In this document: positions 1 to 13,899 of the stretch, one piece after another
How positions within the stretch are numbered: the stretch's first letter is position 1
Layout of the letters: every line of letters begins with the position of its first letter
Assembly: GCA_003024785.1 (NCBI GenBank)
Contig: PUQB01000081.1
Coordinates: 62,001 to 126,000 of the forward strand
Direction of reading: 5' to 3'
Source: Selaginella tamariscina
Taxonomy: Eukaryota > Streptophyta > Lycopodiopsida > Selaginellales > Selaginellaceae
DNA length: 64,000 nucleotides
The notes under the pieces: model-generated
The model's database searches: none
Told to the model about the DNA's origin: nothing
What the model saw: the letters and a program-made list of their open reading frames with translations, nothing else
Position numbers and translations under genes: made by a program

Positions 1-1489
1 ATTTAGTTATACATAACCAGTTAAAACATATATCGCAATATAATATAGTTATATTAAAAATTATGGCATTATTAATATTGCTTATTCATAAAATTAAAAT
101 TTTATATTATATTGCAATATATATGTTTAAACTTAAGTCCCATAAATTCTAAATAAATCATAATTTATGTAAAATACAATGATAAGTATATATGATCTTA
201 CAAAGACTTTCAATACAAACCTATAAGTGCTTCGAGAATGTTTCATAATGTAAACTTAACGTCAGCTGCAGACACACACACACACACACACTTTATATAT
301 GTATACAACATATATGTTGCTCTCTCTTATGTGTTTCAATATAAGCACTTTATGTTTTATAATTTATTTACATTTATATAATATCTATGTAAATCTATTA
401 ATAGTATTTAAATAACAGATACATACATTATATATCCATTTGTACATATATATACATCTTATAAATATATCTTATATATACATATACTTTATAGATATAT
501 ATACATATAGGAATTTGTGTTTTATTATCTTTATAAAAATATATAGGTATATGATGTGTATTTAATCATATATTTATATATGTTAAATATAACACTGCAA
601 CATAAATTACAAATTTTTATATACAATTTCTTCTACCAAATGGAGCCATACTTAAATACAATGCAAAATTTCAGCACTGTAAAATAAAAGTCACAGTGTT
701 AGTATTTTGGCTTGCAGTAAGGTGTCTCTCTCTCTCTGTCTCTCTCCTCTCTCTCTCACACACACACAACACATATATGAATATAAAATGAAGCGTGGGC
801 TGCTGGAAGGAGTGGTATGTTGCTGAAAACAGACCCGTGATGAGTTGGGCAGATAGCATTGGAGTAAGCTGGCTTTATGCGTGTGTGTGCGCGCGTGCTT
901 ACACGCATGCGTATAAGATATATGTATAAGTATAGACAGTGTATATATACACACACATACATAACATGTATGTTGTAGACTTTTGGATGAGAACAAAGGT
1001 TCTGTATATGGCATTCTTCTTCGTTATCTCACCATTACTTTTTATATATTTTAGTCATACTAAGAGCTGGGCAAAACTGGGTATGCTCCACTAAGTGCTC
1101 GTCTCCCTTCCAGTTAACTTTATTAAATAATTATAAAAAATAAATAAAATTTGATATTATACATATTAAGTACATATTAGCATTAAAATAAGTTCTTTCT
1201 ATGCAGGTTATAAAACGCTAATAAATAAACTAATTTGTAAATGTGTAAATGCGCTAAATAACTTTTATTACGATACTCCATGTTAACGTTCGTATGGAAA
1301 TTTGATTTAATAATTGTATAAAGTGGAGAACTGTCCAAAGGTTTCAGCGAACAGTTTAATATTTGAAATCGACATTAAGTAATCATTAACTTTATTAATT
1401 CATAATTATTAAGTATGTTAAATCTTTAAGGATGCAGCTGGTCAAGATAAATGAGAAGTGTCTTCAACATTAATTAATAATTAATATAC
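1..1489. other. AT-rich intergenic DNA, no gene seen
   Basis: I see no coding region here. It holds TA-rich DNA with short microsatellites: a CA run near 271-292 and a mixed CT/CA tract near 722-770. Short open frames in the repeats have simple-sequence composition and are not credible genes. Similarity to the later repeat copy at 58955 becomes recognisable only from about 1490. Confidence 0.7.
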
Positions 1490-4400
1490 TATGTAGTGCG
1501 TATCTATTTAATAGTTATCAATATTTTATTAAAATTAAGCGTAATACAGGTCCATTATTGAGCTAATAATATATTTTATAAGCTTTTAACATAGTAATTT
1601 CAGCAATTTTCATAAGTAGATGACTATATTAGCTATATACCAATACATAGTAGTATATTAACATTATATACATAGTGAGATACCTATATTAAAATTTACA
1701 TTATTAAACAGCACTATTTCAATTAATAGATAAATAAAATTTAAAATCATTTCCTAATGGTTTATTATAGCTTAGGTCTCTCTATTATAATAACTAATAT
1801 AAATCATATATAAGTGTAATTAAATGTATATTATCAATTTAATACGACCACACGATTTTTCGAATAATTAAAAGTTGAGACAGGGATTAATTATTCTTTA
1901 GAGATACGTATTATATATATTAAATTATATATTGTAGTTGTATATATACACTTTATAATATTGAATTTTGCATATGTTATGTTAACGATATATATGTTTT
2001 ACTATAACATAAGAGTTATTACTACTCGTTAAACATTATACTTTAGGTAATATTTTAACACGAAACTATAAACAAGCATTTTATTTGTACTATGCTTATC
2101 CAATGGAAAGACAATCCTTTGAAACATATAGATGGGTAGTATAATTATTTACGATACGTATATCTGTACGTAGATGTATAAATGCATAAATGCACATTCT
2201 ATATATCTATACATAAAGCTCTCTCTCTTAGTATAATATTCACATAATTTTTAATATAATTTATATTTTTTAATTAATTACTTGTTTAGGATTTGAATTT
2301 ATCATTAGCAAGATAAATAAGAAAGATGCAAAGATGCATTCAGAATTTACACCTATGGTGATTATGTTAACATTTTAATAATCTACGAACGTAAATGAAA
2401 AGCTGGGTTAACACCTCGTTTCTTTTGTAATACATATGTTAATATGTGTAAACATGAAATTAAAACGATGGTAAAAAAGGAAGGAGAAGTATTAAACTTT
2501 TTATCATGGGACTAATTAATATCATCATCGATTACATAATAAGCAAAGAGACACACAATTCATATTATAACAATATACACGCACATATGGTGTATTACAT
2601 ACTTTCCTGTAGTATACATGTTACATAAACATATAAGATTAAATAACCTTCACAATTTACAAATATATGATAATATTGTAATACAGAGATAAACATGTAC
2701 AAATGGTGTATATATATACACATATGTGTGTAATTATATACAAATATTTAAAAATATTTAACTCTTAAAAAGAAAAAAAGATGACCATGTACATTGAAAA
2801 TAAATTAATTATAATATAAAAAGACAATGTACTGCATATGAAGTTATAAAGAGACACATACATACACGAGAAGCTAAGAATGTAGTGTGTGTGTGTTTAG
2901 TATACACACATATATAAGAAAAATTATAAACTATATAGAAAAATGATGTAATTTGTTTAGATAAAGGAATTTAATAATAAATACATACCTTTATGTTTGA
3001 GTTGTCTTGCCAAGTTATAATATAAATATTAATAAAGTAAAAATGGTTACACTTAGAACACATAAATATTAACAAAGTAAAAATGATTTACACTTAAAAT
3101 ATTTTATATGTAAGACACGAAATCCATTGTAAATAATATAAAGAATTATTTATATTATTATTATATAGATTAAGTATTAAACTTATTAATAACTATATAT
3201 AATAAAATGACAGACACACCTATTTGTATATAGAAAGAAAATCTTTCACATGATTAAAATGTGTGACATAGATGTTGTGGACTTAAAATTAATTATCAAG
3301 AAAAATATTAAAACTTTTATACACATGTACTGTGAACACTTTATAACTATGCATAGCACATACATATTACTTACTAAAATATGTTTTTGTTAAAATTGTG
3401 TTTAAGTTTTAACTTTATTATATAAGGAATAACTATATTATTATAATTATTGTGTATAATAATTGTGTATAATATGTATTATTAAATTTAAAGGTGTAAT
3501 CATGATTTAATATTACACTAAAGCTGGTTAAGAAAATTAATAAGAAAAATATTAAGAATTTAACACCAAAATTCTTTAATTTTAATGAAATCTCTCGTTC
3601 CCATATATTCATTACTGTATTTAATAATGTATTTTCTTAATTATTTTAAACTTTTTATAATGACTTTATAAATTCCATTCGAACTTTGTTGTGTTTCAAA
3701 TTGAAACAATATAATATTATTTAATTTTTGATAATTTTGTAATTTAATGTTCAGAAATTTTAAATTCATTTTTTATTTTCTTCATTTCTTATAAATTATA
3801 AGCCACATGCTAAATAAAAATTTAATTTACATTTATTTATTACATAAAAACAGGTAAATCAGTTTTATAAAAAATATTAGTTTTCTTATGATAAATTTAT
3901 TAATAATTACATAAAAAAGTTTGTGTGTGTGTATATATTACAAAAGAGTAAATGTGTTTTAATAATAAATTATTCAAATAAATATTGTTTCAATATTATA
4001 AATTATTTTGGTCAAAAAAATAATTCAAAATAAACAATAAATTATTATGTATTTAAGTGGGAGTTTAAATTAAAATATTATTGAATGGGACTTTAAGTTA
4101 AAATACATTTCTTATACTAAATTTAATTATTTGTATATTAAATTTTAATAAAAATACAACAACTTATTTAAATCATTTACAATGTAGCTCACATTTATAA
4201 ATAATATAAGATATTAGTACATGACAATACTTTTAAAATTACAAAATAATGAAATTATATGTCAATTGAATAAATATTATAAGATAAATAATATTATATC
4301 TTTTGATATGAAAAATGAAAAAAATACATAAAACCATATAGGCTAATCAACTTGTCAATCTTATAAATATAAACACAAGTTTATGTGCAGTATATAAACC

Positions 4401-6702
4401 TTCTTCATAATTAAATTCTTAATTTTATTTTAATTGTGTTAAAGTCTTTAATTAAGTGTAATAAAAATTTAATTTCAATGATGTACTTGCACATTTGTTA
4501 TTTATTTTTAACTTGAAATTATTTCTTAAACATAATAAAAATAACTAAAATTTAAAAATGTGATATTTCAAATTAAAATTGGCCAAAATGTTAATCTCAA
4601 TAATATTTTAAATATATGCTTAAGGTTTCAAAACCTAAAGAGGATTTTATTAGTGTTATTTAGTTTTAATTGTAAAACAAAGAATTTTATAATATATTTA
4701 AAATAAATTTTAAGGATAAAATAAAGTAGTATATGATGTTTATATAAGAATTTATTTTATATATACAAAAATATATACAAAAACACTTATTAAATAAAAA
4801 ATATTTTATATATAAATATTTTGTATCTATTTATAAGATATAGTATAATGGTATCAATACTAAGCTTATTCACATAAATTACGTAAGTTCAATATGCTTA
4901 CTTACAAAGATTAATTCTTATATTCTTTATCATGCATGCACATACATACATGGTAATCACAATGTTATTAATAATGATTTAAATTAATTTTTTAATTCAT
5001 ATTAATATCTCATTTGTTATATATAATATGCACCATATATTTAAAATGTTTTAAACCATATTAAATACATATATTAAATTTTATATTCTTTTAATATATA
5101 AATGTATTCCAGGTTTATACATTATGTGTATTATTAATATATATATATATATATGTATAATGTTAAATGCATTATTCATATAAATAATAAAAATAAAATT
5201 CTAGATAGTCTTTTGTTAAATTGGGAATGAGATTTATATAGCAATACCTTAATTATCAATGAATATATATATACATTAATCATTAGGAAACAATAACAAG
5301 AACACTCTCTCTCCACATGCATACCAAGTTATGAAAAAAATACATAAACTTTTAAATATTTTATTTAATGGTCCATTGCTAAAGAATAATTTGTATACTT
5401 AATAAATTCTTATTAAATATTATAAATGACATTAGTGACATGTGACAATTGCAAATTACATTTATTCATGTGTATATATATATAGGTGTGTATTTTTATG
5501 TGGCTTTAGGTTGTACCGTGTTTGTGTGTATGTGTGTATGATAATTTACATTAATATTCTTAAAAAACGATATTTAGTTTGTTGTTAAATAGCAAGGATT
5601 ATGGTAAAGTGAGCTAAGTTTAAAAAACAAAACCATAAATGTCACACATATACATAATTAAAATATAATAAGAATGGTTATATATTTATAGGTTGATATT
5701 TATGGTTAAATTAATGTCACGCACAATGTAATATAAAATCATTCTATATATTTGTAAGTTAATATTTATCATTGAATTATGAAAAAAATATATTTTCAAG
5801 GTTCACATCAAACATGTGTAATAAGTCTAATTACTGTTTTATACGTGTATATAATACCTAATACAGTCAAGTACGGCGTGCCTGAATTAATATAATCATT
5901 AACATAAAACATTTACAATTTCATTAATTTTGTACATCATGATTATAGAGGAATTAATGTCCTCTGTATATGTAAAGAGAAATGATTTACAAATTATTTA
6001 TTTTTATTTATAACATAAATATGTCCTTTTTTTATGTATTATATTCTTATTAGGATATAGTGTGTATTTCTATATATTATATACCTTATGTAGAATGTAC
6101 AATATATATAACGATAATATGTAACATAATAATATAAATTGAACTTGCCCTTAAATTCATTTTGTAAGTGTATGTGTTATACAAGGACTTTACAAATGCA
6201 AATATTTGATGTGTTATTATGTTATATATCATATTCACATGTTTATTAATGTGCATATGCATGTATTGTACATTATACACATGTATATTCTATATATAAT
6301 GTATTATACTTTAATAATAAATAACATATAAAATGTACATATTTATGTTATGAATAAAAATGAAATAACATTTTTAAACTGTTTTTTATGGATAAAGTGT
6401 ATATACTTACACATTTAATAGGGCTGATTATAATAAACTAATTAACATTATCAAACTATTTTATTTTAATATATAGGATTGTACATAGAATTTCTCTTTA
6501 GCATACACAAATTAAAAATGTATAAAATTAACTTATTAGTTGCATACACAATATGAATAATATATTTGTTAAAGGTATATATAAACCAATGTCATTACAA
6601 TTGTATACACATGTAACATAATATAAATATGGTGTATAAGTTTTGTGCATACAACAATAATAAAGATATGTATGTATATATTTATGTATATACGATTAAC
6701 TG

Positions 6703-6850
6703 CAGGATTAGATGGGTCAGAGGATGCTCTTGTTTGAAATCTCTGTGTAAAATAAGAAAATGAGAATAATGCCTGCTATTGCATTGCCATGTTTTATGTA
6801 TTTACCTATTCATCATGTATACCATATCCATTAGTTCTAGTATGTGTCAT
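6703..6850 (+). repeat. Conserved non-coding block, copy 1 of 4
   Basis: This island starts with GCAGGATTAG, contains ATGAGAATAATGCC and is less AT-rich than its surroundings. It recurs at 10088-10260, 30871-31030 and 33904-34070. A short hairpin, AATGC-loop-GCATT, is kept although the loop differs here (CTGCTATT instead of CTGCTGCT). Function unknown; it may be a small RNA, an exon relic or simply the least decayed part of the repeat. Confidence 0.6.
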
Positions 6851-8009
6851 TATGTGTACACGTGTGCATAAGTATGTGATTTGTTAATTATGACTAGCTT
6901 ATAACAGTAAAAAAGTAATAACAATTAAAATATAATGAGATTGAAATATATAAAATTCAAGTTAATAAACATTAAAGTTAAAGAAATATACAATATTATT
7001 GTTTTTAAATCTTGTTAAACACAAGACAGTAAAAGAAAATTAATTCTGGGGCTTACTTAAATAAGATTAAGGTCAATAGTATTTGAAATTAATAAATCAG
7101 TCAAAAATATATTTTTATACACAAATTTATTATGACGAAACGTTTAATATTAAACTTCATTGTTATTATTGTAAAATTAGTAAAAAAAAATTATTTTCTC
7201 AAATATATAGGTGTATATATACATATATCTAATACACACACACTTATATATATGCATACATACATACACACATGTACATATATAGGTGCATACACATACA
7301 CACACACACACATATATAAAAAAAAAAAAAAACTAGTTTACTACTTTCCTAAACCTCAGCCAAGAAAAGAAATTTTCCTCCGTTTCTTTATAATACACAC
7401 ATAGACATTTCACGCACACATACCCATACGCACGCGCACAAGTTAGAAAGAATATCAAACAAAAAGACTAAAGAAAAAACAAACACGTGTTCAAACTATA
7501 TGAACCATTTAAAAACGTGTGATATTACCGTTCTAATGTGTGTGTATATATATATATACATATTATACCGTTTTAATGTGTATATATAATTATACAAGTC
7601 CATATATAATGCTAAAAGCTAAATTATTAAACTAACTATATACAAGAACTCAGTGTATATATGAGCTTTATGAATATAAACACGTAGTATAAGAGCTTTC
7701 ATTTATAAAAGTGTTTGTAAATGTTAAACTGAAAAATTTGTTAAAGCAAGTCGTTTGAAATTTAAAATGGATCTCACCAAATAATACACACTCGTGTAAA
7801 AAGATTGAAAAAAGTTAGAAGGATTTAATCTTAATGAAACACTATTTATATAATTATGCACAACTACTTAGGGAAAAGAAACAATAAAGAGAGGCGGAAG
7901 TATAATATATAAAAGTGGAATTTGCTAACTCGTGCAACCGGCTCATCTTTTATATATATATATATATATACGATAATGCGAGGACCACATATACGGTATT
8001 ACTTTATTT

Positions 8010-8248
8010 ACGAACGTTATAAGTAAAATGGGAATGATACACGAAAACGAATATTAAAAAACAAATTAATTATATTTATATATTAATTATTAATATTTTA
8101 AATATATATTTAAAAAATATTCTTTCTTTAAACCCATATTATTCTAAAATTTATTTTTTGATATTAAAAATATCAATTAAATAATAAAAATTATTAATTA
8201 TTAAGAAAATGGGTTCATAAACATTTCCATTTTAATTACAACGTTCAT
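8010..8248. mobile_element. MITE with ~27-bp inverted termini, related to the giant element
   Basis: The left terminus 8010-8036 and the reverse complement of 8222-8248 match at about 23 of 27 positions (core TAAGTAAAATGGGAATG). ATTTA flanks both sides (8006-8010 and 8249-8253). The paralogous site in U2 (32061-32065) has one ATTTA and no insert, so this is a real insertion with a ~5-bp target duplication. The terminus closely resembles that of the 14 kb element (TAACTAAAATGGGCATG), and the following GATACACGAAA matches that element's right subterminal GATACGTGAAA. It is most likely a non-autonomous derivative. There is no coding capacity. Confidence 0.8.
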
Positions 8249-8892
8249 ATTTATGTTTATAAGACATTAAGTAATAAAGATATTGATCAACATAAATGTA
8301 TTTTTGTAAAATTATCTTGGAAAAAAAGAATAAAATGAACCGTTAAGTAAAATATTACACATTCGACCTCTAGTGTAACTATGTAACTATATATACGCCT
8401 GGAGCTCGCAAATTTATAACCATTGTTTTGATTTACCGTTATATAAATATTAATATCTTTAATAAACTAATATTTTAATTTATAATTTAGCTTAATTTAT
8501 AAGAAAAGAAAAAAATCAAAATAATGAGTTTGAAATTTGCGTTTCAAATGTGCATATGGAGACGTATATTAGTATTAAGTCATAGTTAACTTAATTAGTG
8601 CTCATTTTAATAAACCAAACCATACAATAATATATATAATAGTAATTAACTCTACGTGTTTCAAATCCGAGTTTAAATAGACTATAAAATAGAATGAGTT
8701 ATGCACACAAAGAAAACTATATAATATGTACAGATATATTCTATTGCATGTGAGTATATTATAGAAGGCTTAGTAAATAATTATATAAATTACCTACATG
8801 TGTAAACCTTAAATAATATATATATATATAAAGGCTTCTTGGAGAGCTTGAACACACACACACAATACTCATATTTTTTGGCATTCTAGTAA

Positions 8893-8918
8893 TGTGTGTG
8901 TGTTGTGTGTGTGTGTGA

Positions 8919-8962
<44 letters not shown>
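8893..8962. repeat. (GT)n(GA)n microsatellite
   Basis: A TG-rich run passes directly into a long GA run. U2 has a shorter equivalent at 32763-32813. Confidence 0.9.
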
Positions 8963-8967
<5 letters not shown>

Positions 8968-9356
8968 TATCGTACGCAAAAAAGAATCACCATGTAACTC
9001 GTTTGTGAATGTTTTCACTTGGTTAAAGATTTCATTGAATCTGAAATTTTTTAATGTGTATATATATATTAGACAAGTCCATATATAATTATTTAACTCT
9101 CTCTACATATTCACACCAGCAAAATATAAGATATATAATTATAATATTATACAAGAACTCAGTGTGTGTGTGTCTAATATAATATATTATATATATAGCT
9201 TTATATAAACAAACACGTAGTATAAGAGCTTTTATTTATAAAAGTATTTATAAATGTTAAACTGAAAATTTGCTAATTAAGTTTAAAAAGTAAATAAACT
9301 CATGTAAGAAGATTTAAAAATACCATACAGACTCTCTCTCTCTCTCTATATATATG

Positions 9357-9387
<31 letters not shown>

Positions 9388-9934
9388 TGGTGAGTGAAAG
9401 AGAGATTATATGTATTATATAGTCATTATACTAAAGCATACTATCGTTAATATATATGTTGATTTAAGGATTGTATAAATTATATCCAGTTTACTTTAAT
9501 TATAAATTATAATAAAAAAAACCCTTCAATAAGCACTCGTAATAAACAACCCAGTTTATTGAATGTCGTGAAGACCAGTAATTTTCTATTAATTTAAGGT
9601 ACTGTATTTTTCTTTAATATTCGTAAGACATTAATTAATAAAAACAATAACCTACATAATGTATTTTTGCAAAATTATTTTTAAAAAAATAATAATAAAA
9701 GCATATGAGCAGTTAAGTAAAATATTACACATTCGGCCTCTTGTGTATATATATAACTAAGTAACTATATATACCTAGAGCTTAACCAATGCATTGATTT
9801 TTACTTCATATATTTAGTTTTGTGCATATATATAGCACCTATATAACTTAAGTTCTTCTATTGAAGCATATATGCATGTAAAGTTTGTGTATAAATGTTA
9901 ATGAATACATTTACATTATACACACACACATAAG

Positions 9935-9980
9935 TGTGTGTGTGTCTCTCTCTATATCTATGTGTGTGTGTCTCTCTCTA

Positions 9981-10020
<40 letters not shown>
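9935..10020. repeat. TG/TC compound microsatellite
   Basis: Short TGTGTGTG-TCTCTC-TATATCTA units repeat, then a pure TG run ends at 10020. It is much shorter at the equivalent place in U2. Confidence 0.9.
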
Positions 10021-10023
<3 letters not shown>

Positions 10024-10087
10024 TGTTATGTTTATACACACATATACAGTATATCTAAACCTTGGTTCGAGATAAGCCGGAAATGAA

Positions 10088-10260
10088 TACTCGCAGGATT
10101 AGCTGAAGGTCGGAGTATGCTCTTGTTTGAAATCTTTGTGTGAAGGAAGGAAATGAGAATAATGCCTGCTGCTGCATTGTCATGTTCTATGTATCTACTT
10201 GTTCGTTACCATATCCTAATCTGTGGGTATGCCACGTCATATGTTAATGCACAATGTACT
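10088..10260 (+). repeat. Conserved non-coding block, copy 2 of 4
   Basis: Second U1 copy of the block at 6703. The hairpin core AATGCCTGCTGCTGCATT is intact. It is closer to the copy at 33904 than to the copy at 6703, so the internal duplication preceded the U1/U2 split. Confidence 0.6.
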
Positions 10261-11520
10261 TATGTGTACGCGTGTGCATATGTTTATGAACATATGTGTA
10301 TATAGTGTATTTTGAAATTTATTTATATTAAGTTTGTATATTTATCCATAAAATATAATTTCTATTCTGTATAAGATTTCCGTGTTTTCAGATGACGTAT
10401 TTGTTAATTATAGTTTATGACAAACAACAAAAATAACATTTAAAAATCTAATGAAATTGAAATTATATATTATATATATATATATATATTATATATATAC
10501 ACACACACACACATAATTAAATGTGCTAACAAACACTCTACATGTATCTATGGGTCATCCATTCACACACACACCGCAAAACTAAACAATGCGTAAACAT
10601 ATAAAATGTAAGCCTACAACTACATAGTTCACATGTAGTGTATAAACTAAACAGTATGTTATGTTAATATACACTATTTACTTGCAAGGTCAAACCTATC
10701 TAATACGAATATGTACATGTTTATATTTACATAAGCAGATGACATATGCATAATAGTTGTTTATGGCACACACACACACATATGGACTATACAATATGTA
10801 AACTATATAATTTACATATGTATATATTGACATAGTATAAACTATACGTTATATATAAAGAATGAAATCTACCTTTTGATGGTCTTCATGTTTGGTATCA
10901 GCTTTCTTCTGAGAATATGCTTCACTAGCAAGCGTATATTCACTTTCCATTGTTCTTATTCAAGCCTAACCAGAATAAATAAATAATTAACTAATTAATA
11001 AAATTAAAATTTTATTTTTAATTAAGGTATTCTCATTTTACACACGAGCCTAGGACTTCTTCTCTGCTGCAATGGTTCCATTAAATTAATTGCCTCTCAA
11101 CCTACTAGTTTAATTGTCAACAATATAAATAATATACAAACATATATAACGTAAGCCAACGAGCTAATTAACACGATGTTAAAGTTGACTTGTCGATTTC
11201 ACTTTCATGTGAGACAAAAGTTTTGTGTCACCGAGAACACGATGGCTCTCATTATTAAATACAAAACTTAATTGTTTTTAATACAAGTATAATATTATAA
11301 AAAATATATGTAATCCTACAAACACGTAGTGTATAAACTAAACAGTATGGAAACATATAAAATGTAAGCCTACAACTACACAGTTCACATGTAGTGTATA
11401 AATTGAACAGTATTTATGTTAATATACACTATTTACTTGCACGAATACATACATGTTTATGTTTACATAGGCAGATACATGCATAATATTTGTTTATGGC
11501 ACACACACAGCTATAGACTA

Positions 11521-12055
11521 TACTTCACGTTTGGTGTCAGATTTCTTGTGAGAATATGTTTCACTAGAAAGAGTATATTCACTTTTTTCACAAGAATCTT
11601 GTAAATGTATGGTTTAAAACTTAGATATTTATAAAATATAAGTTTTACTTTTCAAAAACAATGTTTAATCAACAATATAGTTGAGTTAATTCTTTGTGAA
11701 GAACAAAGTTTATCAGTAGATTTAAACATATAGACCAATAAAAGTTTTAATGAAAATTTGTTTATATAATATTAATTCAAAGGTACATTGTAGAATATTA
11801 TTTGTACGTTAACACATTGTGAAATACACATATATTCAGTATCTAGACCAAATGGGATTTTGGTTAAATTTTTTTTATAATAAGAGATATAAATCAAATC
11901 GAAAGAATATTTAAGAATATTATGTGTATTGAATATAGATAATTACTATAAGTATTTATATATTATTTATATTTAATTTTTCTTGGCATAAATTAGTCCT
12001 GGCTAACAGTTTGTTTTAAGAAAATAAATACATTAATATTTTTTTAAAAGCTCAT
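11521..12055. other. 3' flank of ARM-like gene A, no gene
   Basis: AT-rich DNA that aligns with 50890-51470 downstream of gene B, for example GTTTGGTGTCAGATTTCTTG in both. This ties U1 to gene A and the interrupted U2 to gene B. Confidence 0.7.
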
Positions 12056-13066
12056 TCAGATGAGGCAATTCTTCAAAAGTTGAAGAGAAATACTCATCTT
12101 TGACAAGCAGCCTGCAGAGTTTACATATATCTGCTCTGTTCCTTGCTCTAGAGTGTTGCAGGTACTCAACAAGGTAATCTTTAGAGTTTCTGAGCTTCTT
12201 GAGTTGCTCTGTTGAGCAGACGAGTTGTCTTCAAGGGACGATAACCACTGGACAATCTGAGACAGGCATCTGGAGAAGTTCACGTCCCTGAAGAAGTGTG
12301 CTATGTTGACACTTGTTATATCCCGTGTGGTCAATATGCCATGCTTCTGGAGTTCCACTAAGATCTCAAGTTCTCTAAGCTTCGGCTTCTTACTAAGGAT
12401 GGTACTCACCATCTTCTTATCTGGTAGCTCCATACCGTGCTCGCTAAGCGCAAGTAGAACTAACATGGGAATACTCACCTCGGGTGATGAGTAATGTCGA
12501 TTATTTCTGTCTTCCTTCTTGAGTGTTAAAAGCTCCAACATGAGTTTTGGGACGTTGGTGTTCAGAAAAAACTCTGTGGGCAGCTTCCTCACAATATGTA
12601 CAGCAAGTAAAACTTCGTCTTCACTACACGATCCGAGGCAGCTCTCGATGTAGCTGGACACAGGCCGCTGGATTCTTACAACATTCATAAGAAGCTCTGT
12701 GTACTCCGGGTAATCGAGGGCTTTGAACAATACAAGTGGACCGAACTTATTCGGCTTCTTGGTCTCCGTCTTGTTTACCAGTAAACTGGTGAGTAGCGAG
12801 ATGGCAGCCTCTCTGCTCTCATGGTTTCTTGGTCTATGGATGTGGTTTAAAACAAACGGTAGTAGCTTCACACGTTTGTCTGCATCAGCCTTTCTTATTA
12901 TCCACTCGTCACGCTGGTATAAGACGTCCAACATGAGTATTCCAGCAGCATTATCAATCTTATCTCGTCCCTCCAGCATTTCTGAAAATGACGCTTGAGG
13001 CTCATATCTAGACCATGAGCTACATTCTGTCTTGCAGCTAACAGCACCTACAAAACATATGTATCA

Positions 13067-13120
<54 letters not shown>

Positions 13121-13845
13121 GGAGGTAATACTCGTCTAGAATTTGAAAGATGCTGTCCATAGTCTCCTTGTCAGTAGTTAAACTATAGATGTTCTTGTCA
13201 AACAAACGGGGCATTCCCAACCACAGCTTGGCAGGAATAAACAAAACCGTCTCCACCACAACTAAGGAATAGTACACAATCATAGCCTGCCGCTGGTTGT
13301 TAGTGGCTTCATGTGAAGTGATAAAGTCACTGTTCTTCAAGAGCCTGAGAACCGAGAACACAAAGCTTACCATTGCCGAGGAAAGCACGAGGACTAGCGT
13401 GGCAAGGTCTAGTGTTCCAGCTACAACTGTGCTCCCTGCTATAGGAAACTTGGGTGGACCACCGAAGAGTTCCTTAAGAGACGTACACCCACCACAACAC
13501 GACACTTCGCTTTGACTCGATCCTGCTACTGTTCAGTTTCTGCTCGCGACTAATGCCAAATAACCTCACGGAACTCCCAAGAGTAAGAGATGATATCACC
13601 CAGAAATCGTAAGAGTTTAAGCCACTTATGAAGCCTCCCAATAGAATTGTCGTCGCCCACACAGATGCGATCTGACCGAGTCTTAGAGATGTGCTCTCCA
13701 CCAATACCAAGATGCATACCAACAGCTGGTACCTCCATAATGTGCTTCTTCTGTTGCTCTTCTTCTGTTTCCCGTATGTTGTATTATGCTTGGTTTTCTC
13801 CTCCTGTGCATTATCTACGACTTCTATGGCCAAATCTTCAGCCAT
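12056..13845 (-). pseudogene. ARM-like multi-membrane protein, copy A (frame-broken)
   Basis: Leftward gene of roughly 590 codons. The first ATG shared with copy B is at 13845 (MAEDLAIEV). An in-frame ATG further upstream lies in inserted transposon DNA and should be ignored. The N-terminal half has several hydrophobic helices and the segment SYDFWVISSLTLGSS. The C-terminal half (12056-13047) is helical and resembles armadillo-type folds (MLDVLYQRDEW, REAAISLLTSLLVNK). The layout recalls the plant BLE2-like family of membrane plus ARM-fold proteins; this is family resemblance from memory, and the function is unknown. One GT-AG intron lies at 13048-13118. Relative to copy B there is a 2-base loss near 13482 and a 1-base loss near 12985, both shifting frame. 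It may be a pseudogene or an intact gene with consensus errors. Confidence 0.7.
13048..13118 (-). repeat. 71-bp intron made largely of (GT)n(GA)n
   Basis: On the coding strand the donor is CCAG|GTGTGT and the acceptor is TTTTGTAG|GTGC. Most of the intron is GT then GA repeats. The same intron in gene B (about 52480-52556) is the same microsatellite, longer and interrupted. Confidence 0.75.
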
Positions 13846-13899
13846 TTCGAGTACATGTAATAATATTAGGGGCCTCCGCACTCACTTTTTATTTTTGAA

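Larger units (their letters stand above)
1490..11520 (+). repeat. Long segmental repeat, copy U1
   Basis: Long stretches recur in the same order and orientation further on. About 1490-6700 matches 58955-63700 (U3), and about 3520-11520 matches 27655-36560 (U2). Examples are the block around 3521-3700 against 27656-27850 and 60525-60720, and 9530-9600 against 33360-33420. The copies differ by substitutions, many small indels and whole insertions. The unit also repeats within itself: 7540-8460 resembles 9060-9830, and 10780-10960 resembles 11510-11600. No protein-coding gene was found inside. Its right end joins the 3' flank of ARM-like gene A, so the ancestral unit probably ran on into that gene. 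Confidence 0.85.

Noticed and set aside
691-1014. 107-codon leftward frame
   Set aside because: It reads through CT/CA microsatellites with repetitive composition (HARTHTHK, RERGERQRERD). No domain, no conservation in the other repeat copies.
7132-7404. 90-codon frame in U1 with Tyr/Ile/Thr-His repeats
   Set aside because: It is a translation of TA and CA repeats. The U2 counterpart has a different frame, so it is not conserved as protein.
13474-13881. Start codon at 13881 for ARM-like gene A
   Set aside because: The first 12 codons lie in the TIR-element end and adjoining flank and are absent from copy B. The ATG at 13845 is shared.
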